Source: Sphingobacteriaceae bacterium
GTDB taxonomy: Bacteria > Bacteroidota > Bacteroidia > UBA7662
DNA length: 64,000 nucleotides
NCBI GenBank assembly: GCA_030682795.1
Contig: JAUXNJ010000040.1
Coordinates: 178,272-242,271 of the forward strand
Direction of reading: 5' to 3'
The translations under genes were made by a program, and so were the position numbers. Of the stretch, positions 19,219 to 27,422 are shown one piece after another (position 1 is the stretch's first letter; the number at the start of each line of letters is the position of its first letter). The notes below the pieces were generated by a model. That model did no database searches, was not told where the DNA came from, and saw nothing but the letters and a program-made list of their open reading frames with translations.

Positions 19219-20610
19219 TTATTTCTTAACTAATTGTGCCATCAACTCGGCTTCTACTACCAATTTGTTTCCTACAAAAGCCTGTCCCACCATCTGACAA
19301 ATGCCACGGCGGATGGGCTCTTTCAAAACGAGTTTGAATATAAGTGTATCTCCCGGTAAAACCTTATCCTTAAAACGAACATTATCAATTCTTAAGAAAT
19401 AGGTCCAGTACCCGCCCGGGTCATCCATCAAACTCAAGCATAAAATCCCCCCTGTTTGGGCCATGGCTTCGATGGTCAAAACACCCGGCATCACCGGATT
19501 TCCTGGGAAGTGGCCCTGGAAGAAGGGCTCGTTCATGGTTACGTTTTTTACCCCAATTACGTATTCCTTGGTGAGCTCGGTGATTTTGTCGACCAGTAAA
19601 AAGGGATAGCGATGCGGTAAGAAGTTCATGATGCCGTTTACATCGTACACCGGCGGCTGGCTAGGGTTGTAGGTTGGTATGTCGAGCTGCTTCTGCTGCT
19701 TTTTGAGGAAGGCCCGGAATTCCTTGCCGAAAGCTACATTGCTGCTGTGGCCTGGTTTGCTGGCTACTACATGAGCTTTGATCGGACGACCCAACAAAGC
19801 TAAATCGCCAATCACATCCAACAGTTTGTGCCTGGCCGGCTCGTTTACAAAACGTAATTCCACATTGTTGAGGATGCCTTCTTTGCTTACACCCATTTGT
19901 GGCTTATTGAATATCCCCGCAAGGCGATTTAATTCGCTGTCGGCCACCGCCTGGTCAACCACTACAATGGCATTGTTTATGTCGCCACCCTTGATGAGGT
20001 TGTTTGCCAATAATAGCTCAAGTTCGTGCAAGAAGCAAAAGGTGCGGCAAGACGCAATTTCGGTCTTAAAGTCACTGATTTCCTTTAAAACAGCATGTTG
20101 CGTACCTAAAACCGGAGAGTTGTAGTCGATTAAAACCGATACTTTGAAGCTGTCGGCTGGCATCAAGGTGATTTCTACATCCTTTTCGGCATCGTAAAAA
20201 TGGAAGTTCTCTTTGATCTCGATGAACTTGCGTGCAGCCTCCTGTTCCACCAGGCCGGCAGATTCTAGCACCTCTATAAATTCTATAGAACTGCCGTCGG
20301 CAATGGGGGTTTCGGGACCGTCGAGTGTGATCAGTACATTGTCGATTTGCAAGCCCATGAGGGCTGCCAATACGTGTTCAACCGTGTGCACTTTGGCATT
20401 ATTTACTGCCAAGGTGGTGCCGCGGGAGGTTTCTACTACGTTTTCAACCAAAGCGGGTACCAATGGAGCGCCAGCTAAGTCGGTGCGTTGAAATACAAAA
20501 CCGTGGTCTATGGCCGCGGGATGAAAGGTCATGTTTACCGCTGCGCCTGTATGGATGCCAACTCCGGTAATAGAGACGGCTTTCGCAATGGTTCTTTGTG
20601 TATTATTCAT
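19219..20610 (-). CDS. lpxC-fabZ: Bifunctional LpxC deacetylase / FabZ dehydratase fusion
   Basis: 463 residues in two enzymes. Residues ~1-300 are the zinc deacetylase LpxC (His75 and His79 in HTVEHVLAAL; HKLLDVIGDLALLG further on), the committed step of lipid A synthesis. Residues ~315-463 are 3-hydroxyacyl-ACP dehydratase FabZ (FLPHRYPFLLVDK; HFPGNPVMPGVL, then IEAMAQ), which pulls the same hydroxyacyl pool into fatty acids. The fusion is a Bacteroidota/Chlorobi trait and ties flux between membrane phospholipid and lipid A in one polypeptide. It lies 2 bases after lpxD. Confidence 0.97.
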   Translation of the reverse strand: MNNTQRTIAKAVSITGVGIHTGAAVNMTFHPAAIDHGFVFQRTDLAGAPLVPALVENVVETSRGTTLAVNNAKVHTVEHVLAALMGLQIDNVLITLDGPETPIADGSSIEFIEVLESAGLVEQEAARKFIEIKENFHFYDAEKDVEITLMPADSFKVSVLIDYNSPVLGTQHAVLKEISDFKTEIASCRTFCFLHELELLLANNLIKGGDINNAIVVVDQAVADSELNRLAGIFNKPQMGVSKEGILNNVELRFVNEPARHKLLDVIGDLALLGRPIKAHVVASKPGHSSNVAFGKEFRAFLKKQQKQLDIPTYNPSQPPVYDVNGIMNFLPHRYPFLLVDKITELTKEYVIGVKNVTMNEPFFQGHFPGNPVMPGVLTIEAMAQTGGILCLSLMDDPGGYWTYFLRIDNVRFKDKVLPGDTLIFKLVLKEPIRRGICQMVGQAFVGNKLVVEAELMAQLVKK

Positions 20611-20612
20611 GC

Positions 20613-21653
20613 TTAGGGTTTAACTGAGAAGGCTTCCAATTGCTTCTCAAGTTGAAGAATGCGTTTTTCGAAATCGGGTAAACGGCGAATGAGGTTGCTG
20701 GTGCGCTGGCTATCCATGTATTTCATCACGGGTGTGCCATTCCATTTTTTATAAGGCTCTTCAATGGAGCGGGTAACGCCGGTCTGGCCGCCAATTTGTG
20801 AGCCTGGCGCCACATATACATGTCCTGCAAAACCTACCTGGCCCGCAATCACACATTGTTTGTCGATGCGGGTACTGCCCGATACGCCCGTTTGTGCAGC
20901 TATTACCGTGTTTTCACCTATTTCTACATTGTGTGCAATGTGCACTAAATTGTCAAGTTTTACACCCTTACGGATAATGGTGGCACCCATGGTGGCGCGG
21001 TCAATAGCGCAATTGGCGCCAATTTCTACCTGGTCTTCTATGATGACTTGTCCGTTTTGGGCAATTTTTTCATAATGTCCATCTTTTTGCGGCGCAAAGC
21101 CAAATCCATCTGAACCCACAACCACATTGGCGTGAAGCATGCAATGCGCCCCCACTTCACAGCCCGCTAAGATGCGAACACCTGGGTGTAAAATGGTATG
21201 TGCACCAATCTTTGCGCCTTTACCGATGAATACCTGCTGCATGATTTTGACACCCTCTCCCAATACCACGTCTTCGCTGATGTAGCTGAAGGCCCCCACA
21301 AAGCTGTCGGCGGGAAGTGCCACATTGGCTGCCACGAAACTAGGTTGCTCTATCCCACAAGCCGAAAAAGTGCTTTTACTAAATAAATTGAGCAAAAGGG
21401 TGAAGGCTGAATAAGGATCTTCTACTTGAATAAGCGCTGGCACAGCATGCCCGTTGAGCTGCACTTCCTTGGAAACAATCAGTATGGAGGCTTGCGTACT
21501 GTTGAGGTGATGCAGGTATTTGGGATTGGCAATAAAACTGATGGAGCCGCTTACAGCTTCTTCAATTTTAGAGAGTTTGCTGCCAACAATGTCGGCGGCA
21601 CCCTGAAGCTGACCACTTACGAGCTCAGCAATTTGCCGGGAGGTGAATTGCAT
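20613..21653 (-). CDS. lpxD: UDP-3-O-(3-hydroxyacyl)glucosamine N-acyltransferase
   Basis: A 346-residue acyltransferase adding the second hydroxyacyl chain in lipid A synthesis. The N-terminal uridine-binding domain (residues 1-100) is followed by hexapeptide repeats (~105-310), with the HVMLHANVVVGSDGFGFAP-like segment and NCAIDRATMGATIIRKGVKLDN-type coils characteristic of LpxD; His in DNLVHIAHNVEIG is the expected catalytic base. First gene of the lpxD/lpxC-fabZ/lpxA/ABC operon. The HD-domain gene lies 242 bases upstream on the same strand. Confidence 0.96.
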   Translation of the reverse strand: MQFTSRQIAELVSGQLQGAADIVGSKLSKIEEAVSGSISFIANPKYLHHLNSTQASILIVSKEVQLNGHAVPALIQVEDPYSAFTLLLNLFSKSTFSACGIEQPSFVAANVALPADSFVGAFSYISEDVVLGEGVKIMQQVFIGKGAKIGAHTILHPGVRILAGCEVGAHCMLHANVVVGSDGFGFAPQKDGHYEKIAQNGQVIIEDQVEIGANCAIDRATMGATIIRKGVKLDNLVHIAHNVEIGENTVIAAQTGVSGSTRIDKQCVIAGQVGFAGHVYVAPGSQIGGQTGVTRSIEEPYKKWNGTPVMKYMDSQRTSNLIRRLPDFEKRILQLEKQLEAFSVKP

Positions 21654-21830
21654 TAATAAATCGATCTAATTTGACAAATATCTGAAATTACATTAAGATA
21701 ATAAAAAATGCAGGGTGAAGAATTCAAAAGCCAGTTTATGAAACGAACCAAAAGGGCCTGACGTATAAGGTTATTTGCTCAGTCGCCTTTTGTCATGTAT
21801 GGCTAATTCAGACCGCTGTCATTGTTTTCC

Positions 21831-21877
21831 GCCTAAGACCGGGCTACTGCGCTTGCCGTTGCGGCCAAGACTTAGGC
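21831..21877. repeat. Inverted repeat between HD-domain gene and lpxD
   Basis: Seven-base perfect arms, 21831-21837 (GCCTAAG) and 21871-21877 (CTTAGGC), enclose a GC-rich segment that adds a few more pairs after mismatches. No T run follows on either strand. It could be a factor-dependent terminator, an RNA-processing hairpin or a protein site. Confidence 0.5.
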
Positions 21878-21895
21878 TAAGAAAAAGGGGTGCGA

Positions 21896-23137
21896 TTAAA
21901 ATTGAATAGGCAGTTTAATTTCCTTGGGCAGACTGATGTAATGCTTTACAACGGTTTTCGATAGGGTTTTGAGGTTGAGATTGTCCGACAAATCGGTTAC
22001 ATCTTTTAAATCTCCATTTTTTCGGAGAATGAGAATTTTGTCGGTTGCCGGCACATAAGCATCGTTGGTAATGAAGCCAGTTTGCATCCAATAGTGCAGG
22101 TCTTCGGGCGAAATGTTTTGGCTGCGGCAAACTTGACCAGCCAAATCTGCCACCAGTTCAGCTGCTGGTTCTTGCTCGAAAAGATACACACGGTTGAGTC
22201 GCCGGTGCATTAATCCATCGCAAAGCTGACTAAGAATGGGGTCGGGATGGCCAGCCCAAACCTTTAGGGCGCTAAAAAGGTCGTTATCGTCGAGTTCGGC
22301 AAAACGGGCAATGACTTCGGGATGGCTTTCGAAATCGGCACGTCCAATTTTATTTTGGAAGAAGTAGAGCAAAGCAGGAGTGCCAAAAAGGGGCTCGCCT
22401 GCACGCGCCAAGGCCTGTGCGCGCTGCATGATTTTGCTGATCATAAATTCAGCCGCCAAAACCGTTTTGTGTAAGTACACTTGCCAGTACATCAAGCGCC
22501 GGGCAATGATAAACTTTTCGATGCTGTAAATGCCTTTTTCTTCAACCACTAACTGATCATCGCGCACGTCGAGCATATTGATGATGCGGTCCCAACTTAC
22601 CACACCTTCCGAAACGCCAGTGAAAAAGCTGTCGCGGGTAAGGTAGTCGAGCCGGTCCATGTCGAGCTGCGAGCTCACCAGTTGGTGCAAGAAACGTTTG
22701 GGGTAGCTGCCTTTAAAAATTGAAATAGCCGTGTCAAGTTGTCCTTTAAACGCCACATTTATTTCTTCCATCATGCGCAACGAAATTTCTTCGTGCCGAA
22801 CGCCGTCAATAAACAGATACTCAAGGGCATGCGAAAAAGGACCATGGCCTATATCGTGCAGTAAAATAGCAACATAGGCACCCAAGGCCTCCTCGTCGGT
22901 AATTTCTTGTCCCTTGCTCCGCAATATTTGGATTGCTTTTTGCATAAGGTACATGGCGCCGAGGGCATGGTTGTAGCGACTGTGCATGGCGCCAGGATAA
23001 ACCAAGTAGGTCATGCCGACTTGCTTGATGCGTCTTAAGCGCTGAAAATAAGGGTGTTGAAGGAGGTCGTAGAGGAGCTCGTGTGGGATTTGTAAAAATC
23101 CGTACACCGGATCGTTGATGATTTTCTTTTTATTCAC
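21896..23137 (-). CDS. HD-domain phosphohydrolase (dGTPase-like)
   Basis: About 413 residues of the HD superfamily related to dGTPases. The metal-binding set is visible: HSRYNHALGAMYL, then HDIGHGPFSHALEY, and a later Asp in SQLDMDRLDYLTRDSFF. I place the start at the GTG at 23137, because family members usually begin a few residues before IINDPVYGF; a TTG at 23170 would add 11 basic residues. The reaction is probably hydrolysis of a nucleotide, unproven for this clade. It diverges from porX with only ~65 bases between starts. Confidence 0.85.
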   Translation of the reverse strand: MNKKKIINDPVYGFLQIPHELLYDLLQHPYFQRLRRIKQVGMTYLVYPGAMHSRYNHALGAMYLMQKAIQILRSKGQEITDEEALGAYVAILLHDIGHGPFSHALEYLFIDGVRHEEISLRMMEEINVAFKGQLDTAISIFKGSYPKRFLHQLVSSQLDMDRLDYLTRDSFFTGVSEGVVSWDRIINMLDVRDDQLVVEEKGIYSIEKFIIARRLMYWQVYLHKTVLAAEFMISKIMQRAQALARAGEPLFGTPALLYFFQNKIGRADFESHPEVIARFAELDDNDLFSALKVWAGHPDPILSQLCDGLMHRRLNRVYLFEQEPAAELVADLAGQVCRSQNISPEDLHYWMQTGFITNDAYVPATDKILILRKNGDLKDVTDLSDNLNLKTLSKTVVKHYISLPKEIKLPIQF

Positions 23138-23201
23138 CTTCTTGAGGGCTTTGGCACGCTGAAGCGGCAAATTTCGTTCTAATTAAATGAATCTAAAAAT
23201 A

Positions 23202-24767
23202 ATGAGTAATACGCAGAAAATCCACATTCTTTGGGCCGACGACGAAATCGACCTCCTAAAACCCCATATCCTCTTTTTGAAGTCGAAAGGCTACGAAATT
23301 ACCCCCGTAACCAATGGCGAAGACGCCGTGGAATTGGTCGAAAAGCAGGCTTTTGATCTCGTTTTTTTGGATGAAAACATGCCAGGCCTTCCGGGATTGG
23401 AGGCCTTAACGCGTATCAAAGCGCTGCGTCCTGCTTTGCCGGTGGTGATGATTACCAAAAGCGAAGAGGAATTTATCATGGAAGAGGCCATTGGCTCGCA
23501 AATCGCCGATTACCTGATCAAGCCGGTCAATCCCAATCAAATCCTCCTTTCTATCAAAAAAATAATCGATCACAAGCGATTGGTGAGCGAAAAAACCACG
23601 TCGGGCTACCAGCAAGACTTCCGCAATTTGGGCATGGCTTTTAATGAGGATTTATCGGCGCGCGAATGGACCGATACCTACCAAAAGCTGGTGCATTGGG
23701 AAATTGAGCTTGAAAAGAGTAAGGATGGTGGCATGAAGGAAGTGTTCATGATGCAGAAGTCGGAGGCCAACCGGCAGTTTGCGCGTTTTATCAGCGACAA
23801 TTACCTCGATTGGCTGAACCATCCCGATGCAGACACGCCGATACTGTCACATACCCTGCTCAAAAAGAAGTTTTTCCCGATGCTCAAGCCTGGAAAGCCG
23901 CATTTTTTGGTGGTGATCGACAATTTGCGGCTCGATCAGCTGCGCGTGATAGAGCCTTATTTGAACGATTATTTCCACATCGACAAAATGGAGCCCTACT
24001 TCAGCATCCTGCCTACCAGTACGGAGTTCGCGCGCAACTCGCTGTTTGCGGGTATGCTGCCCATGGAGATCAAAAAACGCTATCCCGACAAATGGGTAGA
24101 TGGGGATGATGAAGGCAGTCGCAATATGCACGAAGCCTTTTTCTTAGGCGAGGCCCTGAAGCGCAATGGCCTGGAGCTTAAAACGAATTACAACAAAATT
24201 ACCACCTTGCAGCAAGGTAAAAATTTGGTTGAAAATGCCTCTAACCTCTTTAATAACGATTTGAATGTGGTGGTTTACAATTTTGTAGACATGCTCAGTC
24301 ACGCCCGTTCCGAAATGAATGTGATTAAGGAGCTCGCGGATGATGAGGCAGCTTATCGTTCTATTACACGCTCTTGGTTTGAGCACTCACCTTTGTTTGA
24401 ATTACTCAAGAAAATTGCCGAAAAAGGGGTGCCTGTGGTCATTACAACCGACCATGGTACTGTTAAAGTAGGGGAGCCGGTGCGCATTGTGGGCGACCGC
24501 ACCACCACCACCAATCTGCGCTACAAAGAAGGCAAAAACCTGAGTTACGATAAAGGTGACTTGTTTGTGGTTGACAAGCCTGAGCAGGCCCATTTGGTGA
24601 AGCCGCATTTGAGTTCTACTTATGTATTTGCCAACAGCGACCAATATTTTTGCTATCCGAACAATTACAACCACTTTGTGAATTTGTACCGCAATACATT
24701 TCAGCACGGGGGCATTTCACTCGAAGAGGTCATCATTCCTTTTGTAGTGCTGCGTCCTAAAGGTTGA
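23202..24767 (+). CDS. porX: PorX, T9SS response regulator with PglZ phosphatase domain
   Basis: About 521 residues. The receiver domain (residues 1-120) has the acidic pair in LWADDEID, phosphoacceptor Asp in LVFLDENMPG, then MITKSEE and IKPVNP. A linker leads to an alkaline-phosphatase-like PglZ domain with FLVVIDNLRLDQ, the TSTEFARNSLFAG nucleophile-Thr motif, DMLSHAR and TTDHGT metal ligands. PorX with PorY controls T9SS gene expression in Bacteroidota and hydrolyses signalling oligonucleotides. An ATG at 23187 would add five residues; the 23202 start fits homologues better. The window also holds a T9SS cargo protein (2-2197). Confidence 0.95.
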   Translation: MSNTQKIHILWADDEIDLLKPHILFLKSKGYEITPVTNGEDAVELVEKQAFDLVFLDENMPGLPGLEALTRIKALRPALPVVMITKSEEEFIMEEAIGSQIADYLIKPVNPNQILLSIKKIIDHKRLVSEKTTSGYQQDFRNLGMAFNEDLSAREWTDTYQKLVHWEIELEKSKDGGMKEVFMMQKSEANRQFARFISDNYLDWLNHPDADTPILSHTLLKKKFFPMLKPGKPHFLVVIDNLRLDQLRVIEPYLNDYFHIDKMEPYFSILPTSTEFARNSLFAGMLPMEIKKRYPDKWVDGDDEGSRNMHEAFFLGEALKRNGLELKTNYNKITTLQQGKNLVENASNLFNNDLNVVVYNFVDMLSHARSEMNVIKELADDEAAYRSITRSWFEHSPLFELLKKIAEKGVPVVITTDHGTVKVGEPVRIVGDRTTTTNLRYKEGKNLSYDKGDLFVVDKPEQAHLVKPHLSSTYVFANSDQYFCYPNNYNHFVNLYRNTFQHGGISLEEVIIPFVVLRPKG

Positions 24768-25681
24768 TGTACGCAAAATTGCTAAATTTGACTATGCGCA
24801 GAGCAGTACGGGCGTGCCTAGTTGGCGTTTTGTTTGTGGTCCTTGTTGTTGGGCGTCCGGTCATGGCCCAAACTGGAGATGGCATTGGACTAGCCCTTAC
24901 AAATGTATATTTGGAAGGCGATCGACTCGATTTTGACATTGATGCATTTGCTCTGGGTACAAATACGATGTACTTGGGTTTTTCCGATGTGGTATTGCGT
25001 TTTGAATCCAATAGCCTACGAGATACGGCTCGTTTGCGGCTATGGCCCGCAAGTTCGCAGCTGCTAAGCAGTGAACAGCAGCGAATCGACGGCTATGAAT
25101 TGCGTTATATATTACGCATTGAGCAACGTCAGGGCTTCGATTATGTGTACATAGGGATTGATCCACCCCGTTTCAGGGATCTCCAACAGTTTGTGGCAAC
25201 CGTGGCCCAGCTCGATCGGCGAGAGGGCTTTCACCGCATTGGTCGCTTTAGCCTTACGGGTCTAGTTCAACTCCCTGATACGCTTAATTTTTATCAGGCG
25301 GAGAAGGGCATGAAAACCCAAGTGTATCATTTTTTGCCCAGAGAAGATTTTAAAGCGGCCCTTGCGAGCATTCAGTGTAAAGGAGTTAATTTGATGGAGC
25401 AGGAGATTGAGTTTTTTGAGGCAGTTCGGCAAGATGATCAGGTACAGTTGGTGTGGAAACAAGGTGAAACCGGTCCTTGGCAAGCTTTATCGGTAGAACG
25501 TTCTTACGACGCAAGGCAGTGGGAGGAGCTTGCTTTTACTCCTGTGGGTATTACAAACCTCACAGATAGTCCTAATCCTCCTAAGTTATTAGAGGGTAAA
25601 TCCTTAGTTTATTACCGCTTGCAAATTAGGTCGAGTACTGGCAAGAATATTTTTAGTAATGTTCGAATGCTGGAGTTCTGA
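24767..25681 (+). CDS. Secreted protein of unknown function, coupled to porX
   Basis: 304 residues. Its ATG overlaps the porX stop (TGATG at 24765-24769), implying translational coupling; an ATG at 24794 also gives a signal peptide (MRRAVRACLVGVLF, cleavage near VMAQ). Residues ~35-175 look like an all-beta cohesin- or Ig-like fold. The C-terminal ~90 residues match the short beta domain often placed before T9SS sorting tails (VQLVWKQGE, ALSVERSYDARQWEELA, LVYYRLQI, NIFSNVRMLEF), but no sorting tail follows. I do not recognise the family. A surface or periplasmic role linked to the T9SS is an inference from position. Confidence 0.75.
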   Translation: MYAKLLNLTMRRAVRACLVGVLFVVLVVGRPVMAQTGDGIGLALTNVYLEGDRLDFDIDAFALGTNTMYLGFSDVVLRFESNSLRDTARLRLWPASSQLLSSEQQRIDGYELRYILRIEQRQGFDYVYIGIDPPRFRDLQQFVATVAQLDRREGFHRIGRFSLTGLVQLPDTLNFYQAEKGMKTQVYHFLPREDFKAALASIQCKGVNLMEQEIEFFEAVRQDDQVQLVWKQGETGPWQALSVERSYDARQWEELAFTPVGITNLTDSPNPPKLLEGKSLVYYRLQIRSSTGKNIFSNVRMLEF

Positions 25682-25828
25682 TACCCAATGCAGGAGGTTA
25701 TTACTATGCATGCATACGAGCCTCTTTTTGGAGTCTAAACAATCTTTTTTAATGTCATCTCAATGTAATGCTTTTGTTAAATCACGTCAAAATGTTGGGC
25801 ATGCCTTTTCATTCAAAGAAATTATATG

Positions 25829-25836
25829 TACTTTTG
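25829..25836 (+). promoter_or_regulatory. Putative Bacteroidota promoter (-7 element) of an orphan RNA
   Basis: TACTTTTG matches TAnnTTTG exactly; TTTC at 25807-25810 lies 18 bases upstream and matches three of four -33 bases. Predicted start of transcription is around 25842. Confidence 0.55.
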
Positions 25837-25841
25837 CAGTA

Positions 25842-25976
25842 TGATTTAGGAAGAAAAAACGAAAGTTTTTGATTCAAAATCGAAAATAGGATCTTTCAGT
25901 ATCTTGTAATCAGGAACTGTAGTTCATACAACAGGTTTTAGGAGACCGCTACCGGGAGGTAGCGGTCAATTTTTTT
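25842..25976 (+). ncRNA. Candidate small non-coding RNA, ~135 nt
   Basis: The segment has its own promoter match and ends in a strong terminator, but no reading frame of any length (the first ATG, at 25841, is stopped after two codons). Several small hairpins can form: 25855-25860 with 25865-25870 around a GAAA tetraloop, GAUU...AAUC at 25871-25881, GAAC...GUUC near 25914-25925, then the terminator. It resembles neither SRP RNA nor tmRNA in motif; a 6S-like regulator is possible but unproven. It is convergent with the thioesterase gene and its T run overlaps that gene's stop codon. Confidence 0.5.
25944..25976 (+). terminator. Strong rho-independent terminator
   Basis: Perfect 10-bp stem 25944-25953 with 25958-25967, loop GGGA, then AA and seven T. 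It is 262 bases after the preceding gene, so it more likely ends the small RNA candidate than that gene. Confidence 0.9.
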
Positions 25977-26376
25977 ATAGGGCCTGGAGCAATGCCAAAA
26001 CTTCGGGACTGATGCGAAGTACTTGTGCGGTCGTTGGATGTACCATACACCAGGTAGTTTGGGCCTTCGCCAAGATAGTACCTGCAACGGTTTCAATTTG
26101 TACATGTCGAATGGAGCGCAGGCGGTCGGTGGTCCCAACCCAAGTTCGAGCCAAAAGCTTGTCGTCTGGCTGAGCCGCTTTCAAATAATCGATTTCATGA
26201 CGCAGCACTACCCACACGGCCTCTGAAACTGCAGCGTTTTTCGCCAACACAGACCAATGGGCAGCAGCTACTTCTTGCACCCAACGCAAATAAACTACGT
26301 TGTTCACATGCCCCAGGGCGTCAATATCCTCGGCTTGAATGCTTAGGGGCATGGTAAAAGGCGAGGTACGTGTCAT
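25975..26376 (-). CDS. Acyl-CoA thioesterase, 4-hydroxybenzoyl-CoA thioesterase-like hotdog
   Basis: A 133-residue single hotdog-fold protein. The segment DIDALGHVNNVVYLRWVQEV is the diagnostic 4HBT/YbgC-like motif with the catalytic Asp. Later strands (VVLRHEIDYLKAAQPDDKL, RLRSIRHVQIE, LAKAQTTWCMV) complete the fold. It hydrolyses acyl-CoA thioesters in the cytoplasm; the acyl substrate is not readable. The ATG at 26376 fits homologues; the frame is open further upstream but that part is not protein-like. It diverges from the EVE gene. Confidence 0.85.
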   Translation of the reverse strand: MTRTSPFTMPLSIQAEDIDALGHVNNVVYLRWVQEVAAAHWSVLAKNAAVSEAVWVVLRHEIDYLKAAQPDDKLLARTWVGTTDRLRSIRHVQIETVAGTILAKAQTTWCMVHPTTAQVLRISPEVLALLQAL

Positions 26377-26442
26377 GCTGCAATTTATGTATTCCACCCG
26401 TTTTCGCAGCAGAATAAATTCCGCCTTTCGCCTTTTTCCCGC

Positions 26443-26471
26443 TTGCTGGCAGTAGATAATCCTTATTTTTG
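26443..26471 (+). promoter_or_regulatory. Promoter of the EVE-pyrR-pyrB operon
   Basis: TTG at 26443-26445, an 18-base spacer, then TATTTTTG at 26464-26471 (TAnnTTTG). The EVE ATG begins only three bases later, so the transcript is expected to begin at or within a few bases of the start codon. Confidence 0.55.
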
Positions 26472-26474
26472 GGC

Positions 26475-26882
26475 ATGAATTATTGGTTGTTGAAGTCTGA
26501 GCCAGATGTTTACAGCATCGACGATTTGATACAGGAGGGTGAAGGTGTTTGGGATGGTGTGCGCAATTATCAGGCGCGCAACAATTTAAGGGCCATGCTG
26601 CCCGGCGATTTGGCCCTCTTTTACCATTCAAACATTGGTATGGAAGTAGTGGGCATGGTCGAAATCAGTACGGCTGCTTTTGCTGATCCTACCACCGAAG
26701 ACGACCGCTGGTCGGCCGTTGGCGTAAAGCCTGTCAGGAAATTCAAAAAGCCTGTGCCGCTCAAGGTGCTTAAGTCGGATCCCTATTTTGAGGACCTCAC
26801 TTTGGTGAAGCACAGCAGATTGTCGGTGATGCCGGTTACAAAAGCACATTTTGATGCTATCTTAGCGCTCTCGGAAGCATGA
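26475..26882 (+). CDS. EVE domain protein
   Basis: A 135-residue single-domain protein of the EVE/PUA-like superfamily (human THYN1-like). Typical residues are MNYWLLKSEPDVYSIDDL, GVWDGVRNYQARNNLR and GDLALFYHSN, which build an aromatic cage that in characterised members reads modified bases in DNA or RNA. It overlaps pyrR by four bases (ATGA). No restriction or defence gene is adjacent, so this looks like the housekeeping form. The ATG at 26475 is chosen over a TTG two codons earlier. Confidence 0.9.
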   Translation: MNYWLLKSEPDVYSIDDLIQEGEGVWDGVRNYQARNNLRAMLPGDLALFYHSNIGMEVVGMVEISTAAFADPTTEDDRWSAVGVKPVRKFKKPVPLKVLKSDPYFEDLTLVKHSRLSVMPVTKAHFDAILALSEA

Positions 26883-27421
26883 ATACAGAACGTCGCCTCA
26901 TAGTACCTGCCGCCCAGCTCCAAATTATTTTGGAACGCTTGTGTGAGGAATTGGTAGAGCAACACGGTCAATTCGAAAATACAGTACTTATTGGCCTTCA
27001 GCCGCGTGGCACCTTTTTAGCCAGCCGACTACATCAAATTCTTGAAAAGCGCATCAAAGCCCCTATTACGCTTGGGGTGCTCGACGTGACTTTTTACCGC
27101 GACGATTTTCGCCGTCGCGACGAACCTTTGATACCAAGTGCCACCCACATCGATTTTAGCATTGAAGGTAAAAAGGTAGTTTTGGTAGATGATGTGCTCT
27201 TTACCGGTCGCACCATCCGCGCAGGCTTGGATGCGCTGCTTGATTTTGGTCGCCCCGAAAGGGTGGAGTTGGTGGTTCTGGTGGAACGTTTATATACCCA
27301 GGAGTTTCCCATTCAACCCGACTATTGTGGTCGCCGGGTGAATACCCTCGAGGGCGAAAAAGTTGTGGTTTCGTGGAAAGAAACGGCAGAAGAAGATAAC
27401 ATTTGGATTTTCTCAAATTGA
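26879..27421 (+). CDS. pyrR: PyrR, pyrimidine operon regulator / uracil phosphoribosyltransferase
   Basis: A 180-residue phosphoribosyltransferase-fold protein. The PRPP-binding loop is KVVLVDDVLFTGRTIRAGLD (residues ~100-119); IGLQPRGTFLASRL is the first substrate loop and VELVVLVERLYTQEFPIQPDYCGR the C-terminal part seen in PyrR. In Gram-positives it attenuates pyr transcription by binding leader RNA; it also makes UMP from uracil. It precedes pyrB by one base, and no attenuator leader is visible. Confidence 0.93.
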   Translation: MNTERRLIVPAAQLQIILERLCEELVEQHGQFENTVLIGLQPRGTFLASRLHQILEKRIKAPITLGVLDVTFYRDDFRRRDEPLIPSATHIDFSIEGKKVVLVDDVLFTGRTIRAGLDALLDFGRPERVELVVLVERLYTQEFPIQPDYCGRRVNTLEGEKVVVSWKETAEEDNIWIFSN

Positions 27422-27422
27422 T

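Noticed and set aside
21831..21877. Integron attC-like recombination site
   Set aside because: Arms resemble R boxes, but the conserved AAC/GTT cleavage triplets are missing and there is no cassette gene, integrase or second site.
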